From Abelmoschus esculentus (taxonomy: Eukaryota > Streptophyta > Magnoliopsida > Malvales > Malvaceae), in assembly GCA_035048815.1 (NCBI GenBank), contig JAUCBN010000007.1, forward strand, positions 255,501 to 319,500: a DNA stretch of 64,000 nucleotides, in the 5' to 3' direction. Every line of letters begins with the position of its first letter. The first letter of the stretch is position 1. Below, one piece after another: positions 60,610 through 64,000 of the stretch. The notes below the pieces were generated by a model that was not told where the DNA came from, did no database searches, and worked only from the letters and a program-made list of their open reading frames with translations. The translations under genes were made by a program, and so were the position numbers.

Positions 60610-62953
60610 ATGGAATCTTTGTCTTTTCACAAGTTTACCGGAAATTGTTTGGTGTTGAGACCAAACGAAGTGAGCTTTTCCGATCTTTTCCGTGTCTTAT
60701 GGAGCCATGAACTCGAAAAGAAAGCCTTTGTCGAGTGCCCGCAGGAGAGATTGCATGAAAACATCCGTCGGAAATGGCTTATTTTCATGTCTCTATTGTC
60801 CCAAAAGCTCCTTCTCCATGCTGCAAAGCCAATGAGATGGATCGGGGAAAAGCTGGAAATGTTGGTGAACTCGGTCGGATCGAACCGCAACGTTTTCGTG
60901 CTTTTTTCCGATCTTTTGCGAGGTTATATATTCAGACCACTCTGACATGTGAATGAATTACAGTAAAAATGATAGAATTTGAGAAAGTGGATTGTGGATT
61001 GATGATTATTAGGTTTTGCAGGTAAGGTGAACAAGCCGAATCAAGAATCGGACGTTTTCGTGTCGGTCATCGGAAGTCTAGATCGGCGGGTTGAATTAGA
61101 TCCGAATATAAAACCTGGCGATTGTAGATACTTTGGAGCATTGGCTGCAATGGCTGCTAAATTAGCTTACGAGAACGAAGCATTTGTTCGAAGAATAGTT
61201 AGAGATTATTGGAAGGTAAATTCTTAATGTTTTTTTCGTCCATCTTATTGTATAATATGAAGAACTTAATTATCAATTGGTGCAGATGGAATTAATTGGG
61301 TACCACAACTTCTGGAATGGTAAGAAAAAATTGAATCATTATTTGTTACGTGAAAGGTGGAAAATATTGTCAGTTTATCGAATAATTATTTATTTTAATG
61401 CAGATTATCAGAAGAAAAACAACACACAAGCGTTTATGGTTTACGACAAAACAACAGACATGATAATCGTGTCCTTCCGAGGAACCGAACCCTTCAATGC
61501 CGATGATTGGAGCACTGATTTAGATGTCTCCTGGTTCGAACTAGATGAGATGGGAAAAATCCACGGCGGATTCATGAAAGCACTAGGGCTAGTTATGGGA
61601 AAAGGTTGGCCACGGAATCTCGACGACGACAACCGTTACTGCCGCCGCCAATTGGCTTACTACACCATACGTCAGAAGCTGCGAGAAAAGTTGAATCCAA
61701 CGAATGAAACGAGATTCATGGTGACTGGTCACAGTCTTGGAGGCGCTTTATCGATCTTGTTTCCGGCTGTTTTAGCTTTGCATGAAGAACGGTTTCTGCT
61801 GGGGAGACTGGAAGGGGTTTACACGTTCGGACAGCCGAGGGTTGGCGACAGAAAATTCAAAGAATTCATGGAATTACAGTTGAGGACTCACGGGTTTAGG
61901 TATTTGAGATATGTTTATTGCAATGATATTATCCCTAGAACTCCTACCGATGATTTAACGTTTTTGTATAAGCACTTCGGGAGCTGCATTTACTTCAATA
62001 GTTGCTACAAAGGGAAGGTGAGACTTGAGAGCCCTATGCTCCGATACCCATTTTTTTTAAGGTTTAATCGAATATTTGATGCACTGACTAGGGGTAAAAA
62101 AAATAAATAAATTGAGTTCGAGTATTAATAAATTTGACTCGATTCATTAAGATTTTGAATCGAGTTTAAGCTTGAGTAATTTTTAATGAGACCGAGGAAT
62201 CTGGGCTTGACTCGGCTTGTTTACACCCTAGTCGGTTTGAGCTTTATTCAAGCTCAATCGAGCCAAGTGTCGACCGATCTTTGATCGTGTCTCACTCGAG
62301 TAGCTCATTATCTATCATGTCTCATTTAAAGTCCTATCAGAAAAATTTGATACAAATTGTGTAAACTCAAACTTATTAATTTTAAGATATAATATGTTAG
62401 TTTAGAGTTTAAGATTTTGATTTTGAGGTTTAGGCTTATGTTTAGGGTTCTAAGTTTTGGAATTTAGATTTTAAATTAAATATATATATATATATATACT
62501 ACTATATTTTTAATAGCTCATAAGTTTTTCGAGTCGGGTATCAAGTAGTTCGGTTCAACTCGTTAAGAACTTGAACCGAGTTTGAGCTCGAGTTGAACTT
62601 TAATTAAATTTTAACCAAATTAAACTCGAATAACTTATAATCTGTCTTGTCCCATTTACGGACCTATCACTAACGATGTAACATCGGTACAGATACTCGA
62701 CGAGGAACCTCACAAGAATTACATCTCTTTCTTTGCATGGATCCCCAGACTACTAAATGCTGCATGGGAGCTTGTACGAGGGCTGATTTTTCTGCCTTTG
62801 ATAAAGGGGCCGGAATATAAAGAAACATGGTTGCTTGTTCTGCTTCGATTATGGGGACTCCTTTTTCCTGGTTTATCTGCTCATAATACACAGGATTATG
62901 TTAATGCTACTCGGTTGATTTCTCGTCGGATATATCACCGGATTCGACTTTAG
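60610..62953 (+). CDS. Class-3 lipase, oil-body-lipase (OBL1) type, tandem copy 2
   Basis: Five exons (60610-60922, 61022-61215, 61286-61319, 61404-62017, 62693-62953) give 471 residues. The ATG at 60610 is chosen because it makes exon 1 exactly 313 nt, as in copy 1; an in-frame ATG at 60514 would add 32 residues. The catalytic set is conserved: Ser291 (VTGHSLGGAL), Asp355 (YCNDIIPRTP) and His449 (SAHNTQDYVN), with FRGTEPFNADDW upstream. Function should match copy 1: neutral-lipid hydrolysis on droplets or membranes. Exon 4 is six bases longer. The C-terminus ends soon after NATRL with a basic, unrelated tail (ISRRIYHRIRL), about 15 residues shorter than copy 1. This may be a late frameshift or normal divergence. 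Intron 4 (675 nt) contains TCGAGTT-rich degenerate sequence and a (TA)n tract. Confidence 0.9.
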
Positions 62954-64000
62954 CATCGCCGGCGTCCGTGGAAAATCGTCAACGGAAAGGTGATCTTCTA
63001 ACACCCATTTTAGCTACTGAATCATAGATGCTGAGATTTGTTTTTATTCTTTAGACAAAAATTAATGGAGATGATCATGTTAATATTTGTCCATTTAGTT
63101 TAGACATTGGATTTGGATATTGTTGTAAAAGAATCGTTATTCTATCATTTCTCCCTGCAGTAAAAAAAATAAATTATTCAATTATATAATTCTATTTTAA
63201 CTATTTAATTATATAAAGATCATTAAAATTTTAAAATATTTTTATTTTGATCATCAATCATGAAAAATTAACAAAAAATATGATATGATGATTAAAAAAA
63301 TTATAATTATACATTTGGTTTTTATTATTTACTTATTATATTAATTTAATTCTAATTTATTTTAATAAAATAAAATAATTCAATTAAGCTGATGACGTTA
63401 ATGCCCTATATTAAAAATAATTCTAATTTATTTAGTTTAATGAGCATGAAGGGCTAAAGCCACAACCACTAGGCTAAGTGGCTAACTCTATATTAAAAAT
63501 AACTCTAATTTATTTAGTTTTATTAAAGAGTTATTTTATCGGCGAAAATTGTAGAGAATAAAAAGAAATTAATGATATTTGATGTCAAGACTAATAATAG
63601 AAAATTAAAATTTTAAATAACTAAATCAATCTTTATCACTTATGAAATTTTGATTACATATAATATATGAATTTGATAATAATAATTAATTAGTTTTATG
63701 AAATTTTAAAGGCTAAGTTGAATGATTTTTTTTTTCTAAAAATTTAGTTAGTTTTTTTTTAATTTTTTTTGTTGAGGGTCAATTTGACTATAAATCTCTA
63801 TTATTTGATGCGGTGCACTAGGTTACTAAATGGCCAACGTGGTTTTAACTTTTAAGCGTGTGTAATTAGGGATCAACGTTTGGGTGATTCGAGTTAAGTT
63901 GAAAATTTTGAGTTATTCGATTTGAGTTAATATATTTTTTAAATTATTTTTCTAAAAAAAAATATTCGAGTCAGTTTTAGTGAGTTCGAGTCTATTCGAT
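62954..64000. other. 3' flank of lipase 2 and AT-rich spacer to window end
   Basis: No gene. The last 130 bases (63870-64000) contain repeated ATTCGAGTT / GAGTTCGAGT words. These are similar to those in lipase 2 intron 4 (62110-62340, 62520-62650) and suggest the edge of a repetitive element continuing beyond the window. Confidence 0.5.

Noticed and set aside
56599..62953. Lipase pair as part of a biosynthetic gene cluster
   Set aside because: No other metabolic genes are adjacent; the neighbours are spacer DNA and repeats, so simple tandem duplication is sufficient.

Overview
This window looks like nuclear DNA from a core eudicot plant. Genes have GT-AG introns, intergenic DNA is very AT-rich and full of small inverted-repeat elements, and every recognisable protein belongs to an ordinary plant family. 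The repeat style would fit a Malvaceae genome such as cotton, but that is only an impression. I see no bacterial, organellar or viral gene.

Layout: an intact-looking bHLH transcription factor (1.36-2.47 kb, +); a doubtful small gene (about 2.95-3.42 kb, +); a type-2 ACC synthase of ethylene biosynthesis (9.14-7.54 kb, -); cytosolic ribosomal protein L26/uL24 (16.87-17.31 kb, +); a BTB-TAZ scaffold protein (22.10-20.04 kb, -, with a duplicated 5' leader); an MRG/EAF3-type chromatin reader that is an intron-containing pseudogene carrying a PIF/Harbinger-like insertion (23.65-28.1 kb, +); a MYB70/73/77-type R2R3-MYB (29.42-28.48 kb, -); a cathepsin B-like protease with 11 exons, including a 5-nt microexon and a frame-breaking short exon 2 (40.42-37.55 kb, -); and a tandem pair of class-3 (oil-body type) lipases with matching exon architecture (56.60-59.30 and 60.61-62.95 kb, +). 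Exon coordinates were read by hand from splice sites and reading phase.

The rest is gene-poor. Between 40.4 and 56.6 kb I find no host gene, only AT-rich DNA with three long inverted repeats (about 48.25-49.49, 49.81-50.36 and 52.45-53.75 kb). Elsewhere there are at least three small dispersed element families: one with GATA...AAGTT ends (four copies), one of exactly 201 bp with ATTATTA ends (two copies), and one with GTGTT ends (three copies). There are also degenerate LINE RNase H fragments.

The genes do not form an obvious pathway; this is a chance stretch of chromosome. The only local functional group is the lipase tandem pair. The BTB-TAZ gene and the MRG pseudogene are head to head, about 0.9 kb apart, and could share or have shared a promoter region. 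I did not find a convincing new biological system. The best leads are the duplicated 5' splice-donor leader of the BTB-TAZ gene, the microexon and broken exon 2 of the cathepsin B gene, and the cluster of long hairpins.
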